Positions 1 to 10,200 are shown, counted from the first letter of the stretch. The stretch: DNA of 33,743 bases from Myxococcales bacterium (GCA_018780435.1 JADMJS010000055.1:1-33743), one strand, 5' to 3'. The notes: generated by a model not told the origin, from the letters alone. Numbers and translations are program-made.

Positions 1-193
1 TCATCTGCCCCATCTGGAAGTTGACGTCGACGTTCTCGCCGACCCCTTCGAGCGAGCCGGGGCCCTTTGGGAGCTTCAGCTTGCCGGCCGAGAGGGCGGA
101 TTTGTCTTCGGATGCGGTCGCAGGTGCGGCGAAGGCGGCGGCAAGGATTGCGGCGAGGAAGACACCTTGGCCGCGGAGCATGGTGCGCTTCAT
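1..193 (-). CDS. Start of an SpvB/TcB/Rhs-type secreted protein (partial, runs off left edge)
   Basis: Only the first 64 codons are in the window. The start ATG is at 193-191, 6 bp after the stop of the preceding gene. The protein opens with a signal peptide (basic MKR, then a hydrophobic Ala/Leu stretch ending about residue 27 at APATA). The mature part begins with LKLPKGPGSLEGVGE. That matches the opening of SpvB/TcB/TcaC proteins, whose N-termini carry an 'LPKGGGAINGMGE'-like motif just before the SpvB beta-propeller. In Tc toxins and Rhs proteins this family forms the cage that encloses a C-terminal toxin. Here it is the last visible gene of the operon, whose first gene has a TcA-like C-terminus. 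The family call rests on about 35 residues. A generic Rhs-repeat surface protein is the main alternative. No clear ribosome binding site was seen, so translational coupling is likely. Confidence 0.62.
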   Translation of the reverse strand, partial: MKRTMLRGQGVFLAAILAAAFAAPATASEDKSALSAGKLKLPKGPGSLEGVGENVDVNFQMGQM

Positions 194-199
194 GATTAA

Positions 200-859
200 T
201 TATCGAATGCGTTCTGCATATATTTGTCCGAAAATAGTATTTGCTCCCACTGAGCCGCTTAAGAGATAGACCTGCAAGCCCACGTCGGTAGGGACTGTAA
301 TGTGAACTCGAATCGTTGGAAGCGTATACGACACGTTCTCGCCTAGGAATGACTGGGTTCCAGCCCCGATGTTTCCAGGAAGAAGTCCTCCGGATTGGAG
401 TGTCAAGCCCGAGCCGCCCTCTAACGGCTGTAGAGCCCCGGAGACCACTCTTGCATATGATGAATAAACGTAGCCCCAGTTAGTGTTTGCAGCGTGCGAC
501 CGGAAATTGGTGTTTCCAAACACAACCCAGTCTCCAGGTGTTAGTGTAATCGTAGAACCAATGTTTATGAAAGTACTATTTCCGCCAGGCTTGCTACCTG
601 TGGCAGACAGGAACCGGGGAGAATTGGCGGGTGGCACGGAGTCCTCTAATGTACTTATTCGTGCGTCGAGTGCCGCCTCCAGTGCAACAATCCGCGTTTG
701 GAGCAGCTCGAGATTGGCGTTCAGTTCCGCAGCCCGGATCGGTTCACCGGCCTGGAAAACGGTCAGGCTTGCTGGCGGATTGGCGATTACGAGTCCGCAC
801 AGAGAAGCGAGGAGGACGATGCCGAGGAAGACGAGGCGAATGTGCTTGGAGGTGTTCAT
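200..859 (-). CDS. Small exported protein with a short coiled coil and beta-rich C-terminal domain, function unknown
   Basis: The 219-residue product starts with a signal peptide (MNTSKHIRLVFLG..., cleavage near VIA/NPP at about residue 26). It continues with FQAGEPIRAAELNANLELL and a short heptad-like helix (residues 47-75), then a beta-rich domain (about 90-219) ending in GANTIFGQIYAERIR. The 'F.AG.PI.A.ELN.NL' helix entry is common in phage-tail-fibre-like and other trimeric secreted proteins. The C-terminal end resembles jelly-roll/C1q-like folds only loosely. It sits 15 bp after the 2117-residue gene and 6 bp before the SpvB-like gene, so it is probably co-expressed and could be a partner or chaperone of either. 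Its G+C is roughly 52-55% by hand count, clearly below the flanking genes, which suggests a different origin. I do not recognise the family. Confidence 0.72.
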   Translation of the reverse strand: MNTSKHIRLVFLGIVLLASLCGLVIANPPASLTVFQAGEPIRAAELNANLELLQTRIVALEAALDARISTLEDSVPPANSPRFLSATGSKPGGNSTFINIGSTITLTPGDWVVFGNTNFRSHAANTNWGYVYSSYARVVSGALQPLEGGSGLTLQSGGLLPGNIGAGTQSFLGENVSYTLPTIRVHITVPTDVGLQVYLLSGSVGANTIFGQIYAERIR

Positions 860-874
860 GGTGATTCCCCGCGA

Positions 875-3800
875 TTATTGGAAGTTGGATGAGTCGAAGG
901 TCGTATGGTCGTAGAAGCCAAGCGCTGACATCGGGCTCGAGCAGTAGGCAGTGGCTTGCAGCGAGAGGACGTCGGAGCCATTCGAGCGGCCGTCGAACCA
1001 CTCGCAGATCCAGGCGTCGCGGCCGTCGATCACGCTCGGGCGACCGCGCCCGGCGGCGAGCCACTCCACCCCTTGCACGCCTTCATGGCCCGTACACGTC
1101 CCGCCGACGGCGATGGTGTAGCCAGGACAGGTCGAGACCGAGGACGCGTTCAAGAAGCCGCCTGCGCTCGACGTCGGGGAGTTGGCCAGTGGCGGCTTGT
1201 TTGAATCGGCCGCGGGCGAACACACGGCTGTGGCGCTCACGACGATAGGTGTCAGGTCGTCAGTGCGGTTGTCGGTGGCGCTGCAGTTCAATGCAGCGCC
1301 ATCGACGGACTTCGTGGGGCCCACGAACGTCGACGGCAATGGGGTGAGCGAGCTCACCACCGAGCAGGAGCTCGTCGCAAAGTCGGGGGCTGAGCCGGCT
1401 GGACAGCGGACGGTCGCCGTCTTCGTCACACCGCCGCCGACGAAGGTGCGCGACGCGAACTCGCCCGGCCCTGCGGCGCTGACCATACAGTGGGCTTCCG
1501 CTCGGAGGCTCGCCAGCCGGCTGCCGGCAAGGCGCGTGTCGAGCCAGGTGCAGCGGAACGTCGATGCGCTCACGAGCTGCTTCGTCATCAGCAGCACGCC
1601 GGGCTCGTCGGTGGTGCAAGAACCCCCGATGGCGGAAAGCCCTGTCTCGCACTCGGCGATGAGCTCCACGGTGGTGTTCGGTCCTCCCCAGGTGCTCGCG
1701 GCGACGGCCGTGGCGCCCGTTCGGGGTTCGGCGTCATAGGCGCACCGGAAGCCGAGGTCGGCGGCGCGGGTCGTCGGGGCGTGGCTACGGCGTGCCATCA
1801 GAGTGTGATCGTCGGCGGGGGACGTGAGGTAGCCGGTCCCGCGCACGACTCGATCACTGCCCGACACGGGGCCTCTCGGGTTGTCGGTGACGCCAGCGAG
1901 GTAGGCGGCGTGCCAGTCGGCCGTCCACTCGCGGACGTTGCCGACGAGGTCGGCGACCGCGTAGGGGCTCACTCCCTGTGGTTCGAGCTGCATGAGGTAG
2001 CTACCCGCGAGGGCGATGTCGCTTCCGCAGCCACCAATCCGCGCGTCCGAGCAGGTGGGTGCGCTGGCTCCCCAGGGGTATGACCTGGTCTTCGTGAGGC
2101 AATCGCCCGGCACGCGGCCGCAGGTGCCGCGGCCCGCCTTCTCCCACTCCGTCTCGGTGGGGAGGCGTCCGCCGGCGAACTCGCAGTAGGAGCGAGCCTC
2201 TTCCCAAGTGACGCAAGAGATGGGGAAGGGATCGCTCGCTGTGCTGGCGGCGTCCCACGTGCCCACGCAGGAGGCGTCCGGCGCCGTACACGTCCCCGCC
2301 GTGACGCACTTCTTGTAGTCGCCGACGGTCACTTCGGTGAGGTCGATGTAGAAGGGGTCGACCTCGACGACGGTGCCGGTCGCGGCTGGGCCCCGGGCAG
2401 AGGCGCCTCCTTCCACGTAGACCCGCCCGCCGTCGCGGAGGAGGTCCATCGGACAGTAGCGGACTACGGGCGCCGCTCCGCCTTCGTCGAGGAGATAGTC
2501 GCCGGAGGGCGCGTCGGCTTGGAGCGCGAGGACGTCGAGACAGCTCTGCGCCCCAGGCGCACAGTGGCGCGCGCCGCGGACGTCGCCGCTTGCGCCGGCA
2601 CCCGCGCCGATCCCGGCGTCTCCCGGGGCGCCTTGGCTGCCTACCGCGAAGGTCACTTGGCCGCCCTGGTCGCAATAAGCGCCAAAGGAGTCGCCGCCCC
2701 TCACGGCGGGGGCCTCCGGGCCGTACGCGTCGCTCGCGTTCCCGGCGACCACGACGACGTCGTCGAGGATGATGCGGGTGGTCGTGCCGAGCGCTCGGAT
2801 CCCTATGGTGTCGATACCTTCGAGGGCGACGCGGACTCGGGCGAGGTCAGCTAGTTTGGTCCCGCTACCCGGCGGTACCTGCGGCGCGTCGGTGACCGCC
2901 GCCGACAGGTATCGTGCGGAGGCCGCGGCGGTCAGGGTGAAGGTCGACAGCGGGTAGGTCCCTGTCGCCGGGGTCGTGCGCGGGGCGAGCGCCAGCGCGT
3001 CGAGGGCGAGGCCCGACTTGCCTTCGAGGACGGTGCCAGTGCCGTGCTGGACACCGAAGCCCAGGATGGGGGCCGACGCGTGGCCGAAGTCCACGATGAC
3101 CGCGTTGCCGACCTGGGCGCCGCGGGTGTCGGTGTTCTGGGTCGGTGACGCCGGGAGCGGGTTCGGGCTGAGCAGCAGCGTCGCGTCCGTGACGGTGGTG
3201 GACGGGTGAATGGCGGGAGCCCATTCGGGCGCGTCGGTCGTCCCAATTTCGAGGTGCGAGAGCGTGACAGGCGACGCGAGGTTCGACGCGCTGACCCCGA
3301 TGAGCTGGCCGGCCTTGATCTGGCTCACCCCCGCCGTCGACGATGCGGTCGCGGCGTACGCCGGCCGCTGGCAGGCGTGCTGCTTCCAGCCGCGGTTGGT
3401 GTTGGTGGTGCCGAAGCGCGAGCTCCAGCCGCCGAGGATGGCGATGCCAGACTCGAGCACCAACGTGTCGCCGGTGTATTGCCCGCCCGCCGTGCCGTCC
3501 ACGAGGACGGCGACTTGGCCGTTCGCCTTCGCCTTCTCGAGGGCGTGCTTCAGCGTCTGGTGCGGGGCGCTCGGGGTCGACTTCGCCGCCGTGTCGGTGC
3601 CGTGCGACGCGGACACGAAGGCCAGCTTGCCGAGGGACTCCGCACAGTTGGTGGGGTTCACCGTCAGGCCCGGGATGACCGGGTCTTGGCAGACGACCTG
3701 GTTGCCCTCGTAGACTCGCTGTCCGAGCCCACACTTCCCGCACGAGGGCCACGGCAGCGGCGTCTTGCAGGCGCCTTCGCAGGCCGCGTCGGGGGCGCCT

Positions 3801-6800
3801 TCGTCGCTCTCGAAGTCGCAGCCGCACTGGCCCTGGCTCAGGGCGTCGAAGATCTCCGCCGGGCTGTCCATCGCGGCGCCGTCGAGCTGGCGTCCGAAGG
3901 CCGCTTGGCATTCGCTCTCGACCAGCTTGCCGCTCTGCGCCGGGTTCGAGCTGCAGAGAAAGCCCGACTCCGTCGACGCGTCGTGTAGGTCGGCGAGGCC
4001 GTCGTTGGCCAGGATCCAGTGGCGGCACTCGTTGATGCAGCCGCGCACGTAGGCGTCGTCATCGTCGCTCTGGTACTTGGCGACGGCCCAGCCCATCTTG
4101 CCGTTGTCGCTGGTGCTGGTGCCCGGGGTCGCGGGCGCGCACGTCACCTTTGGCATCGGCGGGCTCGCACCGGCGGCGCAAGCGCCGCCAACGCAGCTGG
4201 CGCCGAGACCGCAGTCTCCGTCTTGGGTGCACGACGTCGGCGGGTTGTCGTACTGGCAGGTGTAGAAGTCGTAAGCGGCTCCGAGATCGGTGCCGCTCGC
4301 GCGGGCGAGGCTCAACGCGTCGGGCGCCGCCGGGATGGTGTCGTTCCACACCGTCAGGCACTTGAACTGGCTCGACTGCGTCATGTGCCAGAGCGCCTGC
4401 GCCGGCGTCCACACATCGTAAGACCCCGGCTCTTTGCTGCGCGCCCACGCGAAGTCGAAGTTCACGTTCGCCGCGCCGGTGTTGATCTCCTTCGGGAAGG
4501 TCGAAACGCCCACCCCGGTCTGCCAGCTCGCGTAGGTCGCGTCCTGAAAGCGGCCACATTCCGACCAGAAGCCAGGGGCGCGCCCGGTCTCGCTCCAGCC
4601 GATCGGGGCGCCGGCCTCGCTCGGGGCGTCTTTGCGCGAGCGCTCCCGGATGACGAAGCGCCCGACCGTGCCTCCGGCCACGTCGGGGACCCACGTGGTC
4701 TCGTGCAGCTCGATGAAGCTCGCGAAGCGCGTCCAGAAGCGCACGGCCGGGTCCGTGCTCGGCGGCGCGCTGTTCTGGCCCTCGAGCTCCGTGCCGCTCA
4801 GCGCCGTGCGGGCGTCACCCGCGTCGAGCCGGTCGTTGTCGTTGTAGTCCGCGCCGGGGATACAGGCCTTGGTCAGCGGGTTCAGCAGCAGGCGCTTCGG
4901 CTTGTTCGAGGTGCCCGGCCACGGCGGGATGTTCGAGGGGTTCGTATTGTCGCTGTCGAGGTCGTTGCTCTCGATGAGCGGCAACACGCTCGCGTTGGTC
5001 TGATACGGGGAGTCCTTCGGCCAGGAGACCGACGCGACGGCGACGACCTGGCTCGTCGTGAGGCTCGGCCAGCTCGCGTCCTGCACCTTGATGTTGACCT
5101 TGCGCGAGATGAAGGGCGAGTCGCCATCCGAGATGAGGTCGACGGAGTGAATCACCCGCATCGTCTTGTGGCACTGGTAGAGGTTGGCGAGCTTGGGGCT
5201 CAGGTACTGCTTGTTCGAGTCGACCTTGATGGACTGAAGCACCGCCGCGTTGGTCCACCCGTCGCCGTCGAGGTCGCACTTCACCGGTGCGCCGGGGGCG
5301 TTGCTCGTGGGTGAGTAGTAGCCGTCGGAGACCGTGCAGTAGCAGGCGTCCACATTCCAGAAGGCGCCACCGGTCTGACCGACCGCGGTGCAGGCGCCCG
5401 GACAGAGCCCACATTGGCTGGTCGCGCCCGACGTGCCGTACTTCCGGAGCGGGCGCGGGTCGCTGGCGCTACAGGTGCCAAGGGCGGGGCAGTTGGCGCT
5501 CGGGTCGCCCGCCACACAGGCGTCGCAGCGCTGCGTCGTGGCGTTGCACTTGCCGCCGAAGTCGCACGCCGAGCCGGCCTTGCACGGGCAGTCGACCGTC
5601 CCCTCCGGGCACACAGGACAGAGGCTATCGTTGCCACACGCCAAGGTCGACGCGCAGCCGCCCGCGCCGCACTCGCAGCCGGCACGGGCGGGGCGGGAAC
5701 CGTCGTTGTTTCCGCACGTTCCGCTAATACACACGAGACAGCCGGCGCCACAGTCGTCGTTCACGGCGCACTTACTGCCCGGCTGACCCGGGGTCGCCGT
5801 ACATTCACCCGAGACGCACTGGTGGCCCACCGCACAGTCCGCCGTCGCGGAACATCCACAGCCGGTGGCGCCGGGCTGCATGCAGGTCTGGCACTTCCCG
5901 CTCGTGCTGCACTCGAGGCCGCTGTTACAGGCGCCGTCGGCCTTACACGCGCAGCCTATTTGGCCCCACGGGCACGGCGTACAGAGCTTGGGCGTGCCGC
6001 CGCAGCTCAGGTCTGGGTCGCAGGAGTCATTCGTTTCGCACGGGCAGCCGCCGGTGCCCCAGGGGCAGGTAGTGCAGAGGCTCGCGACGCAGCGTGCGTC
6101 GGTCCCGCAGGTGCTGCCTGCGGTGCAGGGGCAGCCCGGCGTCCCCCAGATGCACGCGGCGCAGCGCCCGGCCACACACGCGAGGTTGTTCCCGCAGCCG
6201 GCGCCGCAGGTGCAGCCGGCCGTGCCCGGCGTACACGCCTCACAGAGGCCGGTCGTGCAGAGCAACGCGTCGCCACACGTGCCGCCGACGCCGCACGGAC
6301 ACCCACGGGCGCCGGGTGTACACGGGTCGCAGCGCCCGGTCGCGCCGCAGGTCGTGCCCGACTCGCAGGCGCTGTTGGTGCCGCAAGTACAGCCCGCGGT
6401 GCCCGGTGTACACGGCGCGCACGCCCCGTCGCCGCCACACTCAAGGTTGGTGCCGCAGCCGCTCCCGCACGGGCAGCCGTCCGTCCCCCAGGGGCACGCC
6501 GCACACTCGCCGCCGTTACACTCGAGGTTCGTACCGCACGTCCCGTCTGCATTACACGGGCAGCCGGCCGCGCCCCAAGTGCAGGCGGTGCAGCTCCCGG
6601 CGTTACACTCGAGGTTGCTCCCGCAGGCGTCCGAGGCATCGCACGGGCAGCCCGTCGTTCCCCACGGGCACGCGGCGCAGAGCGCGGTCGCGGCGTCACA
6701 CTCGAGGTCTTCGCCGCAGAGGCCGCTGGCGCAGCCGCAGGCCAAGGTGCCCGGCGTACAGCACGCGAAGGCCTCGTCGGTCTCGCCGTCGCAGTCGTTG

Positions 6801-7228
6801 TCCTCGCCGTCGCAGAGGGCCTCCACGTTCTCCCAGGGGTAGCCGTCGCCCGGCGCGCACGTCGTGACGAGGAGGCACGGCGGCGTGCTCAGGTTGCGGT
6901 TGTCGACGGCGGCGTCGAGGACGTAGAGCGCGTCTAGGATGTCGACCGTGAGCGCCGCTGACGGCTCGGCCACGTCGGCTGCCTTCTTCTGGGCGTCCGT
7001 GGGCGTGATGGACTTCACGACGATGCTCAGGATCGTGGAGGCGTCGGCCGCGTTGAGGCAACCGTCTGCCCCGGAGAGGGGCGCGAGGTCGCCTGGGCAG
7101 GCGTCGGGGCACGGGCACCGCTCCGGGCAGGTCTGGGCGCTGGCAGGCGCTGTGAGAGAGAAGAGCGCACCGAGCAGGGCCCACGTCGCGGGCCGGGTTC
7201 GCAGGAGGACTGGCATCGGGAGCTCCAT
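875..7228 (-). CDS. Giant secreted mosaic protein: dockerin-like, MopE motif, Cys-rich repeats, beta-helix, fibrinogen-like fragment, FGE-like domain
   Basis: 2117 residues. The signal peptide ends near residue 31 (TAPASA/QT). A dockerin-like pair follows (about 44-108: PGDLAPLSGADGCLNAAD, then a weaker second half, ADVAEPSAALTVDILDALY). Next are a MopE-type motif (CDGEDNDCDGETDE, about 140-152) and roughly twelve 28-30-residue repeats of the form C-P-W-G-x-x-G-C-P-C (about 155-530). Further on are a DLDGDGWTN calcium-type loop near 652 and a probable right-handed beta-helix (about 1195-1510). A partial fibrinogen-like start (SCLDVLALQADAPSGDYLL, 1562) and an FGE-sulfatase-like domain (about 1618-1830: GRLPTETEWEKAGR, LVGNVREWTADW, GFRCAY) come next. 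Last are three four-cysteine modules (about 1847-2100). The FGE-like domain lacks the catalytic cysteine pair, so it is probably a binding fold. The start ATG overlaps the upstream stop by one base. Domain calls are by eye; the overall role is unknown. Confidence 0.85.
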   Translation of the reverse strand: MELPMPVLLRTRPATWALLGALFSLTAPASAQTCPERCPCPDACPGDLAPLSGADGCLNAADASTILSIVVKSITPTDAQKKAADVAEPSAALTVDILDALYVLDAAVDNRNLSTPPCLLVTTCAPGDGYPWENVEALCDGEDNDCDGETDEAFACCTPGTLACGCASGLCGEDLECDAATALCAACPWGTTGCPCDASDACGSNLECNAGSCTACTWGAAGCPCNADGTCGTNLECNGGECAACPWGTDGCPCGSGCGTNLECGGDGACAPCTPGTAGCTCGTNSACESGTTCGATGRCDPCTPGARGCPCGVGGTCGDALLCTTGLCEACTPGTAGCTCGAGCGNNLACVAGRCAACIWGTPGCPCTAGSTCGTDARCVASLCTTCPWGTGGCPCETNDSCDPDLSCGGTPKLCTPCPWGQIGCACKADGACNSGLECSTSGKCQTCMQPGATGCGCSATADCAVGHQCVSGECTATPGQPGSKCAVNDDCGAGCLVCISGTCGNNDGSRPARAGCECGAGGCASTLACGNDSLCPVCPEGTVDCPCKAGSACDFGGKCNATTQRCDACVAGDPSANCPALGTCSASDPRPLRKYGTSGATSQCGLCPGACTAVGQTGGAFWNVDACYCTVSDGYYSPTSNAPGAPVKCDLDGDGWTNAAVLQSIKVDSNKQYLSPKLANLYQCHKTMRVIHSVDLISDGDSPFISRKVNIKVQDASWPSLTTSQVVAVASVSWPKDSPYQTNASVLPLIESNDLDSDNTNPSNIPPWPGTSNKPKRLLLNPLTKACIPGADYNDNDRLDAGDARTALSGTELEGQNSAPPSTDPAVRFWTRFASFIELHETTWVPDVAGGTVGRFVIRERSRKDAPSEAGAPIGWSETGRAPGFWSECGRFQDATYASWQTGVGVSTFPKEINTGAANVNFDFAWARSKEPGSYDVWTPAQALWHMTQSSQFKCLTVWNDTIPAAPDALSLARASGTDLGAAYDFYTCQYDNPPTSCTQDGDCGLGASCVGGACAAGASPPMPKVTCAPATPGTSTSDNGKMGWAVAKYQSDDDDAYVRGCINECRHWILANDGLADLHDASTESGFLCSSNPAQSGKLVESECQAAFGRQLDGAAMDSPAEIFDALSQGQCGCDFESDEGAPDAACEGACKTPLPWPSCGKCGLGQRVYEGNQVVCQDPVIPGLTVNPTNCAESLGKLAFVSASHGTDTAAKSTPSAPHQTLKHALEKAKANGQVAVLVDGTAGGQYTGDTLVLESGIAILGGWSSRFGTTNTNRGWKQHACQRPAYAATASSTAGVSQIKAGQLIGVSASNLASPVTLSHLEIGTTDAPEWAPAIHPSTTVTDATLLLSPNPLPASPTQNTDTRGAQVGNAVIVDFGHASAPILGFGVQHGTGTVLEGKSGLALDALALAPRTTPATGTYPLSTFTLTAAASARYLSAAVTDAPQVPPGSGTKLADLARVRVALEGIDTIGIRALGTTTRIILDDVVVVAGNASDAYGPEAPAVRGGDSFGAYCDQGGQVTFAVGSQGAPGDAGIGAGAGASGDVRGARHCAPGAQSCLDVLALQADAPSGDYLLDEGGAAPVVRYCPMDLLRDGGRVYVEGGASARGPAATGTVVEVDPFYIDLTEVTVGDYKKCVTAGTCTAPDASCVGTWDAASTASDPFPISCVTWEEARSYCEFAGGRLPTETEWEKAGRGTCGRVPGDCLTKTRSYPWGASAPTCSDARIGGCGSDIALAGSYLMQLEPQGVSPYAVADLVGNVREWTADWHAAYLAGVTDNPRGPVSGSDRVVRGTGYLTSPADDHTLMARRSHAPTTRAADLGFRCAYDAEPRTGATAVAASTWGGPNTTVELIAECETGLSAIGGSCTTDEPGVLLMTKQLVSASTFRCTWLDTRLAGSRLASLRAEAHCMVSAAGPGEFASRTFVGGGVTKTATVRCPAGSAPDFATSSCSVVSSLTPLPSTFVGPTKSVDGAALNCSATDNRTDDLTPIVVSATAVCSPAADSNKPPLANSPTSSAGGFLNASSVSTCPGYTIAVGGTCTGHEGVQGVEWLAAGRGRPSVIDGRDAWICEWFDGRSNGSDVLSLQATAYCSSPMSALGFYDHTTFDSSNFQ
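5638..6763 (-). repeat. Tandem 28-30-residue cysteine-rich repeats in the 2117-residue protein gene
   Basis: About a dozen in-frame units of the form CxxC-[PT]-[WP]-G-[TA]-x-G-C-x-C-x(3-6)-C-x(3)-L-x-C, each about 84-90 bp, follow the MopE motif without interruption. They give the repeated coding-strand phrase for 'TNLEC' or 'SNLEC'. Similar but more diverged units occur in the 547-, 577- and 2241-residue proteins of the same operon, so the whole cluster draws on one repeat family. The fold is unknown to me; regular disulfide pairing outside the cytoplasm is expected. Confidence 0.8.
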
Positions 7229-10200
7229 CAGGGCGCCTCGACCGACAGGCGCAGCGCGCTCGTCAGCGGGGAGGGGACGGCATAGTTGGTGTCGATGAGG
7301 CGGAGGCCGGACGTTGCAAAGTCGGCGGCGACGGGGGGCGGCTGGCCGGGCAGGCGCGTGAAGCGCAGCGCCAGGACTTCACGCCCCGATGGGAAGGGCT
7401 GGTCGGGGCCGAAACCGGCCACCAGCAGGCGATTCGGCGCGTCGGGGTCGACGTTGGCGCTCACGGTCCACGTGGCGATCGGCGCGAGTCGGGTCGCGGG
7501 GCTCGTCCACGTGAGCTTCGAGGTCGGGAAGCTGATGGCGAGCTGGGCGGCGATGAGCGACGCGCCGCCGCCGCTCAGTGTGACGAAGAGCCAGACGGTC
7601 TCCGATGTCGCCGAGCAGAGGCCGGCGCTACAGGACTCGGCGCCGGTGCAGGTGCCGCAGGTCCCGCCGCAGCCATCGGGGCCGCAGACCTGGCCGTCGC
7701 ACGCCGGCTGGCAGAGGCAGGTGCCCGCCTCGCAGAGCTCGTTACTCGCGCACTCGCCGCAGGTGCTCCCGCAGGTGTCGCTCCCACACTCGCGGCCGGC
7801 GCACTGGGCTACGCAGTCGCAGCCCGCCGCCGTGCACAGCTCGAGCCGCTTCCGGAAGTCGTGGGTGAGCGTCATGCCGTCGGCGCGCGTCATCACCTGC
7901 CCGGCCACGGCGAAGTCGGCGAGGCTCAAGCTCGTGGCGCCGGGTTTGGCCGCGAGGTTCAAGCGCACGAGGTCGTCGCCCGCCTGTGGGGTGAAGCCCG
8001 GGAGCGCCGTCACACACGCGAACGCGGTGCGGCCGGCTATGGCGGTGTTGAGCGTCATCGACGCCGTGGTCAGCGGCCCGAGGCGCGTGGAGGCCGGCGT
8101 GATCCGGTCGTACTTCGCGGTCGGGAAGGTCGCGACCGCTTGAAGGCCCGTGGCTTTCTGGCCGGCGAGCGCGCTGACGTCGCCTGCGCTGAAGTAGAGG
8201 CGGGCTTCGAGGTTGGCGGCACAGAGGCCGGTCGTGGGGTTACAGGTCTGACCCGAGGGGCAGGTGGACGCCGTGCCCTGGCAGGTCCCACCCGCGCAGG
8301 CGTCCGAGGTGGTGCAGGCGCTGCCGTCGTCGCAGCTCCCGGTGCTGTTCGTGTGGGTGCAGGTTCCGGACGTGCAGACGTCGGCCGTGCAGTTGTTGCC
8401 GTCGGCCGGACAGGGGCTGCCGTTTGAGAGCGCAGACCAGGCCTTGCCGCCGGATTCGCAACGCTGACAAGGGTTTAGCGGGTTCGCCGTGCCCGCCGCG
8501 ACACACGCGCCGCCGATGGCGCAGGTGCCCGCCACGGGGTCGAAGCGGCAGAGCCCGTCGGCGCCGCAGGTGTCTGTCGTGCAGGCGAGCCCGTCGTCGC
8601 AGCTCCCGGGCTGGCACTGGCACTGGCCGCCGTTGCACTGAAAGGCTCCGGAGCACGACCCGCAGCTCCCGCCGCACGTGTCGTCGCCGCAGACCGCGCT
8701 GCCGCACCACGGGAGGCAGGTGCAGACGCCGTTCTGGCAGAGCTCGAGGCGCAGCCGGAAGGTGTGCGCGAAGGTCTGGCTGTCGGCGCGGCTGAGTGTC
8801 GTGCTGATGACGGTGAAGTCGCCGAGTGACAGCGTGTTCGACGCGACCTTGGGCTTCAGGTTGAGCCGGACCACCTCGGCGCCTGCGCCGGCGGTGATAC
8901 CCGGGAGCGCGAGGGCGCCCGCGAGGATGGTGCGGCCGACTTGAGCGGTGTTGGGCGTCACGGTCGCGCTTCCAAAGGGGGCGAGCCGCGTGAAGACGGG
9001 GGTGGCTCGGTCGTACTTCGCGCTTGGGAAGTTCACGACGAGCTGATAGCCGGTGATCGCTTGGCCACCGAGGGCCGTGACGTCGCCGAGGGAGACGATG
9101 AGGCGCGCTTCGAGGTTCGGGACGCAGGTCCCGGTCGAGGCGAGGCAGCTCTGGTCGGCGGCACACACGACCGGCGCGCCGGCGCAGGTCCCGGCGGCGC
9201 ATTGGTCGCCCGTCGTACACGCGAGGCCGTCGTCGCACGCGAGGGTGTGCGACGTGTGGAGGCAGAGCCCGGCGCCGCAGACGTCGTGGGTGCAGGTGTT
9301 CTGGTCGTCCGTACACGCGGTACCGTCGTCGAGCGCGGTCCACGTGGTCGTGCTGACCTCGGGGCTGCAACGCAGGCACGGGTTCGTCGGGTGGCTGGTC
9401 CCGCCGGGGACACACGCGCCGTCGATGACGCACTGGTTTGCCACGGGCGTATAGCGGCAGTCGCCGGTCGCGGGGTTGCAGTCGTCGACTGTACAGGTGA
9501 GGCCGTCGTCGCAGGCCGGCTTCGGCGCGTTGACGCAGCCGCTCGCCGTGCAGGTGTCGATCGTGCAGGCCGTGCCGTCGTTACAGGCCGAGTGGGCGAT
9601 GATGTTGACGCAGCCCGACGGGAAGCAGGTGTCGAAGGTGCAGGCCACGCCGTCAGAGCACGTCTTCGGCGGGTTCTGGCAGCCGAGGACGGCGTTACAG
9701 ACGTCGTCGGTGCAGAAAACGCCGTCGGCGCAGAGGGCCGCGTTCGGCGAGTGGAGGCAGACGCCGGCGGTGCACGTGTCGCTCGTGCAGACGAGGTTGT
9801 CGTCGGCGCACGGGATGCCTTCTTCGGCGGGGCTCCATGCAGTGGGGCTCACCGCGGGATCACAGAGCCGGCACGGATCGGCCGGGTGCGGCTCGCCCGC
9901 CGGGACACACGCCCCGGCGATGACGCAGAAGCTCGTTAGGATTGGGTTCGAGCAGGTCTTCGACGTGAAGTCGCAGGCGTTGGCGGTGCACTCGAGGCCG
10001 TCGTCGCAGTGGCCCGGGCAGGTGTCGCAGCCCGCGACCTCGTCGATGAGGCCGTTGCAGTCGTTGTCGACGCCGTCGCACTTCGACTCCGTCTGCTGGT
10101 AGGGGAAGCCGGCGGGCTCGATGCACCCGGCGAGGCATGGGGGCGTTGGGATCTTGTCGTAGCGGCCGAGGGCGCCGTCGACGATGCGCAAGATGTCGAA

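Noticed and set aside
140..270. 82-codon plus-strand frame at the left edge
   Set aside because: It is antisense to the signal peptide and N-terminus of the SpvB-like gene and has no features of its own.
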